Below are positions 21,563 to 33,240 of a DNA stretch of 64,000 bases, piece after piece. Made by a program: the position numbers and the translations under genes. The stretch's first letter is position 1, and each line of letters begins with the position of its first letter. The notes under the pieces are model-generated. The model was not told the DNA's origin. It saw only the letters and a list, made by a program, of their open reading frames with translations, and did not search any database. The DNA comes from Lunularia cruciata. Lineage: Eukaryota; Streptophyta; Marchantiopsida; Lunulariales; Lunulariaceae. The stretch is from the NCBI GenBank assembly GCA_948567375.1, contig OX419755.1:44521001-44585000 (forward strand), given 5' to 3'.

Positions 21563-24299
21563 AAAAATCAGTCATTAGCTGCACTAGAAATATTGGTTAG
21601 GTTATCTCATCCTATAGTAGAAATGTTAAGGTAATGTGGGATGAGGAAAGAAATCCTTGTACAATCCTTGTATGGCCAGCTGTTTATATGGCATGGGGAG
21701 GTAATGTAGTTGGGACTCCTATAGTGTGTTGTAGTTCCATTAACAAAGTGGAATCTCCTTTAGACAGTTACCATTGGGGACAATTTGAATGTTTGTCACT
21801 CCTATGAACCCTTTGGCCTCCATGGTATATAACTCAGAGTAGGTTTATCAACACTTCAATGTGCAAGGTCCTAGTATTATTGACTAGATAAAGAATCGGT
21901 GCAATGATCTATAAAGGAGCATTGATTCCTCAACACCAAGTATTTGTGATTTTTATTCATACCATTTACACATAGTTTAATGAGAAGTGTACCATTTTAT
22001 GTTAGCTTTATGATGCATTGGCCTTAGGCTCTAAAGTTCACAATAAAATCCTATGGTAATAAGAGTTCTAATTCTCATAGGGCTACTTAGTCAATCTCTC
22101 TTGTAGGAGTATGGTCTCCTTAATCTAAAAATATTGAGAGTCTCAAGAAGTCCTTTACCTATCTATATTAGCAGATAAAAATTACCTTCCAAGGGAAGCA
22201 AATTTTCCCTTAAATATTGAATCTTTACCCTAAAAATAATTTGTTATCTTGCCCTAAACTATTACACTAGTTGTGGCCGCTGCTTCTTTAGCATTTGTGC
22301 AATAATGCCAATTGGCTCTCCTTTCTTAGATGTTAGACGTTTCTTAACCTAACTTGTCAATGCGCCATTGAACTCTTTATTAATTTCTTCTACTGTACAT
22401 TCTTGTAGATCTTCTCATCCCATAGATCTTATCTTTCAATAAATCTTCTCATCCGTAGTATTTTGTTCCCATATTAGACCATTTTGTCCCACAACATGGA
22501 TTTAATCACAAGAAATCCTAATAATAATATTCCAATTCACAAAAATCCAATCAAACCTCCTCAATCATCATTTTGCATTTTGATATAATAGGAATGTTAT
22601 CTTTTCCTACCCTACTACAATAACCATGGATAAGATCAAATATACTCTCTTAGCTTTAAGGTACACATATAGAAATATGAGTACAATAGTCTTAAGATAA
22701 CAAATAAGGGTGGACCAATAGACTAAGAAGCTAGTTTAGGAACCAAAGGTCTAAGGTTCAAGGTAAAGTACTAGTAGATTATTGATGGGTGGTTTGATTT
22801 TGATAAACTACCACCAAAAATTAGCTACCTTCAAAAGTCTCACACCAACAAACTATCTTGTTGGCCTTCTAGGCTTTATATCCTCTCTAGACCATAAAAT
22901 TATGCCTCAATAATAGAGTCCTTTGATAGAGTCTCTCAAAGCCCACAACCATGCCTCAATAATGAGTCCTTTTTTGTGGCAATTCAAACCTTCCAAAACG
23001 TTCTTTAAATTTGGCTTTTCACCTTTTAGAACTCCTTCTTTCTTTAAATCTAGTTGACCTCCGCCAAATTTGATTCTAACTCAAGAATTCTCACTCTAGA
23101 ACTCCTTTCTCATCAAATCCCCTTCCAAATCTGGCCAATTTATCTAACTCAAGAATGTAGAACTTCGAATCCCTAATTCAAGAAGGCCCGTTCCAAAACC
23201 CAAGATATTAAGTTCAAAATTTGCCCTCTAGAACCCCTTCCCTACCAATCCTCTTCCAAATTTGACCAATTTCTCCAATAAACAATATGCAAACCTTCAA
23301 ATTCCTAACTCAAGAATGTGGGTTCATAAATCTGACCTCAATTTTGGTCTCAACAAGAATCTATAAGCACAAGTCAGCAATTCAAACTTCTCATTCTCAA
23401 ATCTACTCCTCAATTTTGTCAATTAGACACCCATGACTTTTGATCAAAAAAATTGTGTATCACTTTTATACACAATCCATCCAACTATCAACTCTCTAAA
23501 AAATCAACAATGCTTCCATAAATGCTCCACTCAATTATCAACTATCAAACCAAATTGAACAACAATGATAAAACTTACTATTGATCACTCTCATGCATGG
23601 AGATACCACCAACACCCACAAAATTTATACACCTAATTTCTAAAGTCTAAAAGTGATCCAAATGGGTATTGATTACACTATTCAAGCCAAACTCACTCTA
23701 GCACATGGCTTCCAATTCACAAGCTCTATTTACCAAGCTAGGAGCTCAAAGGCTTAATATGGAAAAAGTGAGCTCACAAGAAGTCCACTTTGAGGTATAT
23801 CTCTCTTGGGGAGGCTAGGGAGTCTAGCCGTAATGGCACCTCCATTAGCATATCTAATGGTGCAATCAAACAACTCTAATGTAATAGATGTTGCTACTCA
23901 GTTATACATGAGTATTTCTTGATACAACCGTGGTCACCAAGATCCTCACTCTAGCTCTAGCATCTTAGCAAACTAGCTGAGGCATTGCAAATATCATAAC
24001 ATAAATTAAGAAGAGGTCCTCCATTGTATCTTTATCTTCTAAAATATTTTGAATAATCCTTTCCTTATTCAAGTCTATATATAATTTAGAAAGCTCTCTA
24101 ACTAATGTCCTGCAAATCACATAAAAGAAGTAGTCTGGTTTTGCTGATGTGGATTCATTATACAATGTATACCTGCACATAATTTCCAAAAATTTAAGAG
24201 ACTTTGCTCTCAAGAGTACTCTTAAACTTTTGGAAATACTCTTAAATTTAAATATTGCTGTTTTTGGACTAAATAGATTCTCTAAAATAGACTAGTGGG
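21563..24299. other. AT-rich stretch without recognisable genes
   Basis: No convincing coding frame occurs. Between 22860 and 23400 short phrases such as AACTCAAGAATGT and CTTCCAAATTTG recur as a degenerate repeat. A minus-strand frame of 82 codons at 23965-24213 has no recognisable domain and no ATG at its nominal start, so I do not call it a gene. Confidence 0.5.
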
Positions 24300-26391
24300 A
24301 TGAGGTTTTTTATTACCTATTCTAAAGGACACTATACGTTAAGCAAAGAAGTTAGTGATGGGCATAGGCCCTTAGAAAGGGAGAAAACACTTGACAATAG
24401 ACAGTTTTATTGCAAAGAGGCGATCAAAACTGAAATTTATATCAATTATGCCACTAGACAATTGTCCCTTCACTTCACTTGTGGGTTCTTTTTTTTCTCA
24501 TTAGTTTCAGTGCAAAACATTCTGCTTGATTATAGACCATGCATTTCATGACGGAACCATAATCAACTTTCTGCTTTGACATATGATCGTCCTTTGAGCA
24601 ACATTTTTCGAACATTCGATGGCATCTTACCTATGCTTCAACTTCTTAACATCATAGATAGTGATGGCTATTATATAAACATTCTCCGGTAGAATTCTGA
24701 ATTCCCTAAATCTCTACATGAAAATCTTTCTACACGCTATGGTTAAGTTAGTAGTTGTATATGATACTTTCTTGAAAGTCACATACTTTTGTGTAGACTT
24801 TGTCTTATGAACACTTATCAATCTCTAGCCATGCCCCAGGAAATTAAATGTATACGGTACTACCTCCCAGAACCTCGTTCTTCGTTAGCCAAAACTCCGA
24901 TACACCTGACGATAAGTTTTCTCCCAACCCGCGAGAGAGAAGATTGGACCCAATTGCGATCCTGCAGTCAACAACATCCTCCTCCAGTGGCAGATACTGA
25001 CAAGATCGTCAGCAGTAGAGTCATCCGATGACGTTTGTCCCTCTTCTTTGGTCCAAACCGTTCCCCACCGGTCGTAGCCCGTAGGACCCACGATGAGATG
25101 AGATCGGGACAGTTCTTTCAGTAACTTGCTCGGGAAGAAGGGTATCCCTTCATAACCCCTCCGCACGACCCGCTCTGAAACAGGGAAGTGAAGTAAGCGA
25201 TTAGCAAAGAACCCTGTTTACATTTTCTATGCTGGAAAGATCAATTGGTGTGTCAACGTCTCTAGATTTGGTGAGCAGATTACTGTCAAACTAGGTGTCA
25301 CATGCCCTCGTACATCTAAATTACCTATTTCATTTATCTGTACGGCTCGATGGGGTCTTCCCATCCTTCATTTTTCCTACGCGGTCGCCTTTTTCCCATT
25401 TCATTTATCTGCTGTGACACGTACTTATGTTTGATTGTTAAATAATTTTTATATTGTTGAGCTATGGTATGGTTGATACCCCATTTTCTGCATCACTCAT
25501 ATTCATGCTGAGTAATATAACTTAAATGGAATGTGATATATAAAACATACCTTGAAGGAAACAAAACTGGATTATGAGGCACCAAGGAGTGCAGGACGGG
25601 ATAGAGAGCGCGGGTCAAAGAAACAAGGGGATTAAAAACCTAAGCAAAACCATGGCCCCTAAGCCAAGCTAGAGAAAGGAAACATAGCAATCTACTGCAA
25701 AGCCACAAAATAATCTACTAACAATAATCAACTAATGCACTGAGTGAGAGAGGTACTTTCAAAATAATCTACTAATACTAATCAACTACTGGACTATGTG
25801 ATAGACGTACTCTCAGGCATATTTGGTAGGTGGGGGAGGAAGGGAGAGATGTGTAACAGTAGCAGCAGGAGTGCTTCTATTACACATCTATAAAGACACA
25901 AAGTGTGTGAGCACTCTAAAATGATCAAAATTCTTTGTCATAAGTAGTAAATCAGCATTGCAGGGGATAAAGTCATAGCTTCTCTGCTCTATAAGGAAAC
26001 TTGTGCTACTTCCCAGAGGAGTCTGTCAAAGTAGTGATGAAGATATTCAAAAATCTCAACAAGAAGAAGAACAAAACCATGGTACATAATGGTCCTCTTT
26101 TCCCCGATTGGTAATGCTCTTGTGTGAAGACCAACTCTGCTTAGATTCTCTATGTGAGTATCTTTGCTTGTGAGGATTTGCAACCACAACATCAAACAAA
26201 GTAAGCTGATAATTTGTGAATATGTGATATCCACTCTTGTACATGGTGGAGGTGGGTCGATAGGTCCAACTATCACTAATAAATCTAGACCTAGGATCTT
26301 GTAGTTCAGAGGAACTATGCAACCATATATCAGATAGCATCATGAACCTTGGTGTGCTCTCTACTTACCACAAAGCCTAAAATATGTATAG
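24300..26391. other. Intergenic stretch with an unexplained GC-richer island
   Basis: Most of it is AT-rich and featureless. The exception is 24885-25190, GC-richer than its surroundings, with a minus-strand frame of about 93 codons (KLLKELSRSHLIVGPTGYDR, later SICHWRRMLLTAGSQLGP) that begins after a TTTCAG, as a 3' splice site would. I do not recognise the protein. It may be a stray exon or gene fragment. Confidence 0.35.
25339..25400 (+). repeat. Dispersed motif TGTACGGCT..GGGGTCTTCCCATCC, copy 1
   Basis: A conserved block (TGTACGGCTCGATGGGG, TCTTCCCATCCTTCA, GCGGTCGCCTTTTTC) recurs at 39397-39500 (inverted, twice) and 43384-43450. The last copy lies at the end of the decayed non-LTR reverse transcriptase, so it may be the 3' tail of that retroposon family. 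Confidence 0.6.
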
Positions 26392-26817
26392 TGTAAAAGA
26401 CCTAGACCAAGGAGAGAAATAGGAGAATGGAAACTCACATTGGGACACTTGAATGAGTGAAAACTCCGAATGCCTAGCATGAGCTTTGGCTTTGGTATTT
26501 ATAGGTAGCATACAAGGCCTTTGAGAAGCTTCTCAAGAAGCTTCTTCAAGCCGCTTTCTTAGAGTGCAAGCTAATTTAACTAGGAAGCTTCTCAAGAAGC
26601 TTCCTTCTAGAAGCCGCCTACTTGACGTGCAAGCTAAGCTACTTGGAAGCTTCTAGAAGCTTCCTTCTAGAAGCTACTTACTTGCAGTGCAAGCTAAGCT
26701 AGTCGAGAAGCTTCCCAAGAAGCTTCCTAGATACTTTAGGAATATTCTAGGCTAATTTGTCTTATGTGCTACTTTGTAAGCCCGACTAACTTCGTCGCTA
26801 AACTCCATATTGTTACA
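26392..26817 (-). repeat. 3' LTR of the chromovirus (426 bp)
   Basis: On the minus strand the LTR starts TGTAACAATATGG and ends GTCTTTTACA. It holds three repeat modules of about 60 bp built on GAAGCTTC palindromes (26521-26735) and a TATA box. The 5' LTR is 367 bp because it has fewer modules. Confidence 0.9.
26495..26735 (-). promoter_or_regulatory. LTR promoter: heat-shock-element array plus TATA box
   Basis: The TATA box (CCTATAAATACC on the minus strand) is at 26495-26506. Directly upstream on that strand, 26521-26735 is filled with alternating GAA and TTC pentamers. The best case is 26646-26663, GAAGCTTCTAGAAGCTTC, four perfect alternating nGAAn units in a 5-bp register, which is the consensus binding site of trimeric heat-shock factors. 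Further GAAGCTTC units lie at 26524, 26536, 26584, 26595, 26706 and 26717. Heat activation is inferred from family knowledge of such sites. Confidence 0.7.
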
Positions 26818-28312
26818 TATTCCCCCGCCGCTAGTTGGTGACGTCCTCGTCGCCCATGAAGCTTCAAATTCTTGGATGGCCGTCTGTACATTCTGGAGGT
26901 GAGAAAGAGGTTCCCATGTGGCATCATGAAGGGGACATCCTTTCCAAAGGACCTTATACTCCGTATGTTGGCGATGGCCTCGTTGAAGATGGCGACATGC
27001 AAGGATACAATCAACTTTGTATTCCTCATGATCATTGATAGAGATAGGAAGAGGGAGAGGTTGGACTTGAAAGGAAAAGGAAGAGAGGTTAGGAACAAAG
27101 GGTTTCAACTTGGAAACATGAAAGACAGGATAGATACGCATATAACAAGGCAAGGCAAGTCGATAAGCAACAAGAGAGACAATTTGGGTGACATCAAAGG
27201 ATCCTATCCAATTAAGGGCCAATTTACAAACTTGGGTATCAAGTGGGAGAGTGAGGTTTCTAGAAGATAGCATGACTTTATCACCAACTTCAAAGGTGAG
27301 ATCACAACGATGGTGGTCCGCATATTGTTTTTGGTAATTTTGAGCAACAAGGAGGTGAGACTTGGCTTGTTGGAGAGAGTGGGATATAATGGTCAAGAAT
27401 GTGGAAGTATGAGGAACTTGAGATGGAGGGGGAGCAAGAAGAGAATCTGGAACAAGTGGATCTTGGCCAAAATTGAAAAAGAAAGGAGAAAATCCGGTGC
27501 TTGCCTATTTGAAATTGTTGTAGGCAAATTTTGCAGCTGCAAGACATTCATCCCAATTGGTATGGTGGACATTAACAAAGGCACACAACATATCTTCCAA
27601 TGTATGATTTTCACGTTTGGTTTGTCCATCAGTTTGAGAATGATAGGCTGTGGGCAAAGCAAGCTTGGTGCCTAGTATCTAGAAGAGTGCTTGCTAAAAC
27701 TTCCCAATAAATTGAGGATCACAGTCGGAGATGAGTACACGTGGCATCCCATGATGCTTGAAGACATTGTTGAAGTAGATTTGCGCTGCGGTTGGAGCAT
27801 CCACGGTATCACAAGTTAGTGCCAAGTGGATTTGCTTACTAAGCTTATCCACAAACACCACGATTGCGGTGTGTCCTTGTTTTGTCTTTGGCAAAGATGT
27901 GATGAGATCCAAGCTCACATGGTCCCAGCAAGCGGATGGAATGGTGAGTGGTTGAAGGAGTCCACTTGGCTTTTGGTTGCTGGCCTTGTTACGTTGGCAG
28001 CTCTCACACGATCAGACAAATTATTGAACATCTCGTATCATGTTGGGCACCACCATTGACGTTGGAGGGTACCCAAGGTCTTATCCACACCCATGTGACC
28101 AGCGATGGGTAAATCATGGGCTTCTTGAAGGTGCACAAGTCAAAGATCACCTTTAGCTGGAACATAGATCCGGTCCTCATGGAATAAAAGGCCCTCCTTG
28201 ATGGAGAAGATGTTGTACTCTTTATCACATGCAGTAAGGCAACCATGTACCATTTGGAAGAAGAGATCTTGGTGTAGAGCTGACTAAAATTTGTTTTGGA
28301 CCTTGGAGTCAA
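26752..28312 (-). pseudogene. Chromovirus integrase with C-terminal chromodomain
   Basis: From the right: remnants of the HHCC domain (about 28100-28000), the catalytic Asp in SLDLITSLP (27918 down), the second Asp in ISDCDPQF (about 27730), and the third position in DGQTKRENHTL (about 27620), where Lys stands in place of the usual catalytic Glu. The C-terminal open segment (27396-26752, 214 codons) has the GPF-like LNWIGSFDV, the linker YPVFHVSKLKPF, then a chromodomain: EYKVDCILACR, EYKVLWKGCPLHDATWEPLS. Chromodomains direct insertion to marked chromatin. Frameshifts and the E-to-K change make the enzyme inactive. Confidence 0.9.
26818..26833 (-). other. Chromovirus polypurine tract
   Basis: On the minus strand GCGGCGGGGGAATA abuts the start of the 3' LTR. 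Confidence 0.6.
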
Positions 28313-28349
28313 CTAACACCGTTGAAATTGCTATTGTGATGAGAGGAAG

Positions 28350-28772
28350 AGTTTTCAAATCAGGTCATTGTGATAAAGCATCAAGGATGACATGGAACCA
28401 ACCTGGTTTTTACTCAAGTTTGATGTCATATAGTTGGAGTTGTTCCTCCCATCAATGATGTTGACTCTTCATGTGTTCCAAGTGTAAAGTCTGCAACAAT
28501 AGTTTGTGATCAGTTTGCATGATCACTTGTTTCCCCAAGAGGTAATGCCTCCATACCTTAGTAGCGTATACCATTGCAAGTTGTTCTCAATCTTGAGCAA
28601 AGTAGTTTTGTTCCGCCGTATTGAGTAGGCGAGACACAAAGGCAATGGGATGGAGTCCATCTGGGAATTCTTGTTGCAGCACGGCTCCAATTGCAAAGTT
28701 AGAAACATCAAAATCAACCACACAAGGTAGTTGAGGATCATATGGTTGAAGAATGGGTCTTGAAGACACCAT
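28350..28772 (-). pseudogene. Chromovirus RNase H domain
   Basis: LPCVVDFDVSNFAIGAVLQQ holds the first Asp (written VDFDVSN, family VxTDAS). PIAFVSRLLNTAEQNY and a later MQTDHKLL follow. Stop codons occur in the second half. Confidence 0.8.
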
Positions 28773-28814
28773 ATGCTTTAACTTCTGGAATGCTTCTTCA
28801 TGCTTGGTGGTCCA

Positions 28815-29726
28815 CTAGAAACTTGAGTTCTTTCCCAATAGGTCAGTTGATGGTGCAACCATATGAGCATAATAATGGATGAACCATTGGTAAAAATTGG
28901 CCAATCCATTGAATGCTTGTACTTTTGTAGCATCCTTTGGGATAGGCCAATCAATAATGGCCTTGATTTTCTCTTCTTCTATCTTGATCTCCTCTAATGA
29001 GATCTTATGACCCAAGAGGGTAATCTCCTTCTACCAAAAGGCACACTTCAACTTCTTGCAGTAAAATTTCCATTGTCGTAGTCGTCTTAGGACTTCTCGC
29101 ACATGATTCATGTGTTTTGCCTCTGTATTACTATAAATTAAGATATCATCCAAGAACACCACCATGGACCAATCCAATAGTCCATCCAACACCCGATGCA
29201 TCTGATCCATGAAGACTACTAGAGCATTAGTAAGTCTGAAAGGTAGAACTCTTCACTCAAAATCCCCATACCTTGTATGAAAGGCAGTCTTTTGCACATC
29301 CTCTCTATCAATAGGAATTTTCCAATAGCCACTACAAAGATCCAACTTGGAAAAGTAGCGTGCTCGACTTAGTTGATCAAGCAAGTCATTGATCCAAGGC
29401 AAGGGATATGCATTCTTCACGGTTTGCTTATTGAGCCCATGGTAATCAATACAAAAACAAAGTCCTCCATCCTTCTTTGGAACAAATAGTACCAGTGCTC
29501 CCCAAGGAGAAGTACTATGTTGTATGAAGTTCTTCTCCAACAACTCTGTAAATGTTGTTCGCAACTCCTCCAACTCCTTTAGTGAGAGTTGATAGATCGG
29601 TCTACTCATTGGAGTACTCCCTGGCAATAACTTGATCTTGAAGGGCATACCTTGATCAAAGGGTAATCCCTTTGGCAGATCATCCGGAAACACGTTTGCA
29701 AACTCTTGAACTATCCAATCAACCAT
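28815..29726 (-). pseudogene. Chromovirus reverse transcriptase
   Basis: The open part 29726-29253 shows the typical series: [73 protein letters not shown] and [11 protein letters not shown]. The catalytic FLDDILIYS follows at about 29158-29132 after a stop. The connection domain (AFNGLANFYQWFIHYYA, about 28930-28850) comes next. Many stops: dead copy. Confidence 0.9.
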
Positions 29727-30145
29727 TGCTTGATGAGGCTCTTAGCCCTCCTCCGATTGTTCTTGTGCAATCGGCTTGATCCATACCGCAAATATAGACT
29801 TATCTTCCTCCAAAGCTTGCTCTATGGTTTCTTTACTAACCTTCCCTTCCAGGGACTCATCTCTCTTCCAAGCTTCCTCCATGGTTGCCTTCTTGGCAAA
29901 CTTCTCATCTTGGGACTCCACTCCCTTCAAGCTTTGCTCTATGGCTACCTTCTCAACAAACTTTCCATCTTGGGACTGACTATTCTTAGGTGTATTACTC
30001 AAAGGTGCCAAACAACCTAATCAGAAATTCCTACCTTGGTGTTGTACTTGAATTTGGCATCGGATCCAATCAAATTGAACCTCATGACGTTCAAGCCAAG
30101 GTAGATCCTAAATGATATCATAGTGTAGAGGTGCCACTACAAACC

Positions 30146-30412
30146 TCATACACTCCAAATCTCCTTCCCAATCTTGAAGGTAACAGGATTCAAGGTGCGG
30201 AATGCAAAACCCTTTCTACCATCCGCCATCATCAAACTACTTCCAATCACTAGCTTGATAGGGATACTTAATTCCTTTGCTACTTGCATAGACATGGAAT
30301 TCTTTGAACTTCCAAAATCAACCAAAATTCTACAACCCCAATTAGATATTGTACCTTGCAAGTGAAACAAACTTGCATAGGTCAAGCATTCAATCCCATT
30401 GGAACTAATCAA
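30146..30412 (-). pseudogene. Chromovirus retropepsin
   Basis: ILVDFGSSKNSMS (about 30330-30290) is the active-site region; the family has Ser where Phe stands (D-S-G to D-F-G), which would weaken the catalytic turn. IPIKLVIGSSLMMADGRKG is the flap region. Between protease and RT (29742-30011) is a repetitive linker rich in Glu and Lys. Confidence 0.75.
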
Positions 30413-30479
30413 GCTTTTAGTAGGCGGCTCAAAATCTCCTACTGGGATTCTTTGTTTCCCTGATCATTCGGTTCCACAA

Positions 30480-31370
30480 ACTCCATCTAGGTAACTTGTT
30501 GAGGTCACCCATTCCTAAGTGGACATTCAGCAATGCAATGTCCAACTTGGCGACAATAAAAAAACCTCCATTTTGTTGCAATCTTTCTCTATCTACTGCA
30601 CCAAGTGGTCTCCGTTAGATAGCATCAATCTCCATTGGTGTTGGTTCTTCCACCCGTCATATTGTATTGGTAAGCTTGGTGTAAGTCAAGGTCGAGACCA
30701 AGTTATCGCAACCAAGGAATCAAAACGCTCAGCCAATTGCATTGCTTCTTCTACGTTTTGTGGTTCTTGCATGGTCACCTCCAATTTGGTTCATGACTTC
30801 AATCCCTGCACAAATCAATCCAAAACTTCTCCTTCTTGTATATTTGGAATTTGCATGATGATGTTTTGAAATTGTGTAATGTAGCCTCTTATTGAGCCAA
30901 TCTGCTTCAACTCTACCAATTTATCTCGTGCGGCTTGGGTAGCATTTATAGTTTGAAATCAACCAAGTATTGTATCCTTGAATTCCATCCATGTCAAGAT
31001 TGGTGCAATAATCTGTCATTCAGCTTGCTCCACTCAAAATCGCCACCAAAGTTTTGCCACACCATCCAATTGGCTAGAAGCCAAGAAAAATCTGTTTCTA
31101 TTCATCTAGAAGATTGGTGGCTTCAAAGTAATGTTTGCAATCAAACACAAAATTCTCCACTGTGCCCAAAAGATTCTTGCCTTCAAACACCTTAGGTTTT
31201 GGAAATCAAATATGATCTTCTCCATCTCGGATTGGCGCTCTCTCTATATGTTCTCGTTGTTGTTGGTCTCATTCATCCAACAATTGAGTAAGGTGCTCAA
31301 TTTGTTGTTGCATTGCAAGGATAATGTCCGGTATTGCCGTCATAGCTACTACTCTATCCTACTACTCCCA
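30480..31370 (-). pseudogene. Chromovirus gag
   Basis: Decayed capsid motifs on the minus strand include FFLASSQLDGVAKLWWRF (about 31090-31030), ARDKLVELKQIGSIRGYITQ (about 30935) and EEAMQLAERFDSL (about 30750). A CCHC-type remnant YCRQVGHCIAEC is at about 30555-30520. Several frameshifts. Confidence 0.7.
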
Positions 31371-31601
31371 ATTTATCTAATTGATTAACACATAGATACA
31401 ACACGTCCACCTTTCTCCATAAGTGACAACCAGAAGTATCAAGGGTTCCTCAAACACGGTGATCATATGTAGAAAATCTTGCACAAAGCGTGAGGTGATG
31501 AATTGTGTGAAGCGGTGATTGGGTAATATCTGGACATAAAAATCCAAATGGTTTGACGGAAGTAGATTCGATGGTCCATAAATTCCATCCACACCATTCT
31601 T

Positions 31602-31613
31602 GCTCTGATACCA
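31602..31613 (-). other. Chromovirus primer-binding site (tRNA-iMet)
   Basis: On the minus strand TGGTATCAGAGC follows the 5' LTR end with a one-base gap. It is the classical plant initiator-Met tRNA primer site. Confidence 0.9.
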
Positions 31614-31614
31614 A

Positions 31615-31981
31615 TGTAAAAGACCAAGACCGAGGAGAGAAATGAAAGAATGGAAACTCACATTGGGACACTTGAATGAGGGAAAACTCCAAATGCCTAG
31701 CATGAGCTTTGGCTTTGGTATTTATAGGTAGCATACAAGGCCATTGAGAAGCTTCTCAAGAAGCTTCCTTCTAGAAGCCACCTACTTGACATGCAAGCTA
31801 AGCTAGTTGGAAGCTTCTACAAGCTTTCTTCTAGAAGCTACTTACTTGCAGTGCAAGCTAAGCTAGCCAGGAAGCTTCCCAAGAAGCTTCCTAGATACTT
31901 CCAGACTATTCTAGGCTAATTTGTCTTATGTGCTACTTCATAAGTCCAACTAACTTCGTCCCTAAAGTCCATATTGTTACA
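31615..31981 (-). repeat. 5' LTR of the chromovirus (367 bp)
   Basis: It matches 26392-26817 except for one missing repeat module. Its TATA box is at 31717-31728 (minus strand) with GAAGCTTC units at about 31748, 31760, 31800, 31861 and 31873. Confidence 0.9.
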
Positions 31982-32564
31982 TATACTCTTTGTGTCATAT
32001 AAGGAATCACATGCACATTGGCCTAGAAACACTAATAGGTTCAGATGTGGGAGATCCACATGCAAGGAGTGTAGTGGATGATTACTAAAATATGAACTAA
32101 AATCTTTGATAAAAGAGGAGGCATGGAGCTAAGCTCTGGAGCATTTCTCTTCATAGGAAAGAATTGTAACTCCATTAGATAACCTTGCATCACTGAGGAT
32201 GTTATTAAGGGTATGAATTTTCATATGCTCACTAATGTCTATTTGAATATTCTTAGAATCTTATGATCCAAAGATGACAAATGTTAGACATCTTATACTC
32301 GGGAAGGCATGGCAAAAGATCACAAGCCAATCAAAGATATATCCAAAGTTGTATGTACCTAAATCCATGTTTGTAACAAGTTCCAATAGAAAAGAAAAAT
32401 CATGGTATAAGAACACAAGTATGCTTAAATTGACATTTCTTGGACCTTTCTCTCCTCGACATGAAAATTAGAGAACTAGGATAAGTTTTAAATTGTAAAT
32501 GTATAAACATTACTTATTGCAAGCAACAGTTCATCACAAGAAAAGAATGAACTATGCAACAATA

Positions 32565-33240
32565 ATGATAGTATAGTGTAATCCATATAACAATATCAAA
32601 CCAAATAGCATTGAACTCCTTCAAGTACAATTTATACTTAACCTATGGAACTTTCTAGCATGCAACAATAATGATAGCATAATGTAATCTATATAACAAT
32701 ATCAAACCAAATGTGTAGCATTGAATTCCTTCAAGTATAATTTATGCTTAACCTATGGAACTTTCTTGCATGCATGAAAGAAGCCACATAACAAAAGCTC
32801 ATGACAATTGTTCTACCAACAACCTATAGGTTAAATTCTTTATAAAACTAATATAGAAATTGATTTCTTTTACAACCAACTTCTCTTTAGTTTTTTTAAT
32901 CAGATTCATCAAGAATGATCTCAAATGAAAGATTTAAAGCTCTAAATGATCTCAAATGATAGCATAATGTAAATCTATATAACAATATCAAACCAAATGT
33001 GTAGCATTGAATTCCTTCAAGTATAATTTATACTTAACTTATGGAACTTTCTTGCATGCATGAAAGAAGCCACATAACAAAAGCCCATGACAATTTTTCT
33101 ACCAACAACCTATAGGTTATATTATTTATATAACTAATATAGAAATTGATTTCTTTCACAACCAACTTCTCTTTGGTTTTTTTAAGTCAGATTCATCAAG
33201 AATGATCTCAAATGAAAGATTTAAAGCTCTAGATGTGCAA
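32565..33240. repeat. 285-bp tandem duplication with a partial third copy
   Basis: Unit copies run 32671-32955 and 32956-33240; the first 106 bp of the unit also stand in front (32565-32670). Landmarks are ATGATAGCATAATGTAA, GAATTCCTTCAAGTATAA and ACCTATAGGTTA. The stretch is AT-rich and without a coding frame. Confidence 0.9.

Larger units (their letters stand above)
26392..31981 (-). mobile_element. Complete Ty3/gypsy chromovirus with heat-shock elements in its LTRs
   Basis: 5.6-kb element on the minus strand: 5' LTR (31615-31981), primer site complementary to tRNA-iMet, gag, protease, RT, RNase H, integrase with C-terminal chromodomain, polypurine tract, 3' LTR (26392-26817). The outer flanks are TATAG (26387-26391) and TATAC (31982-31986), a 5-bp target duplication with one change. 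Coding parts carry stops and frameshifts, so it is no longer autonomous. Confidence 0.9.

Noticed and set aside
22700-23200. Possible tRNA genes from GGTTCAAGG-like and TTCGAATCC-like strings
   Set aside because: No matching A box, acceptor stem or anticodon stem could be drawn around them.
23965-24213. Minus-strand frame of 82 codons as a host gene
   Set aside because: No recognised domain and no ATG at its nominal start; composition like the surrounding AT-rich DNA.
26872-27270. Plus-strand frame of 132 codons
   Set aside because: Shadow of the chromodomain-integrase segment on the minus strand.
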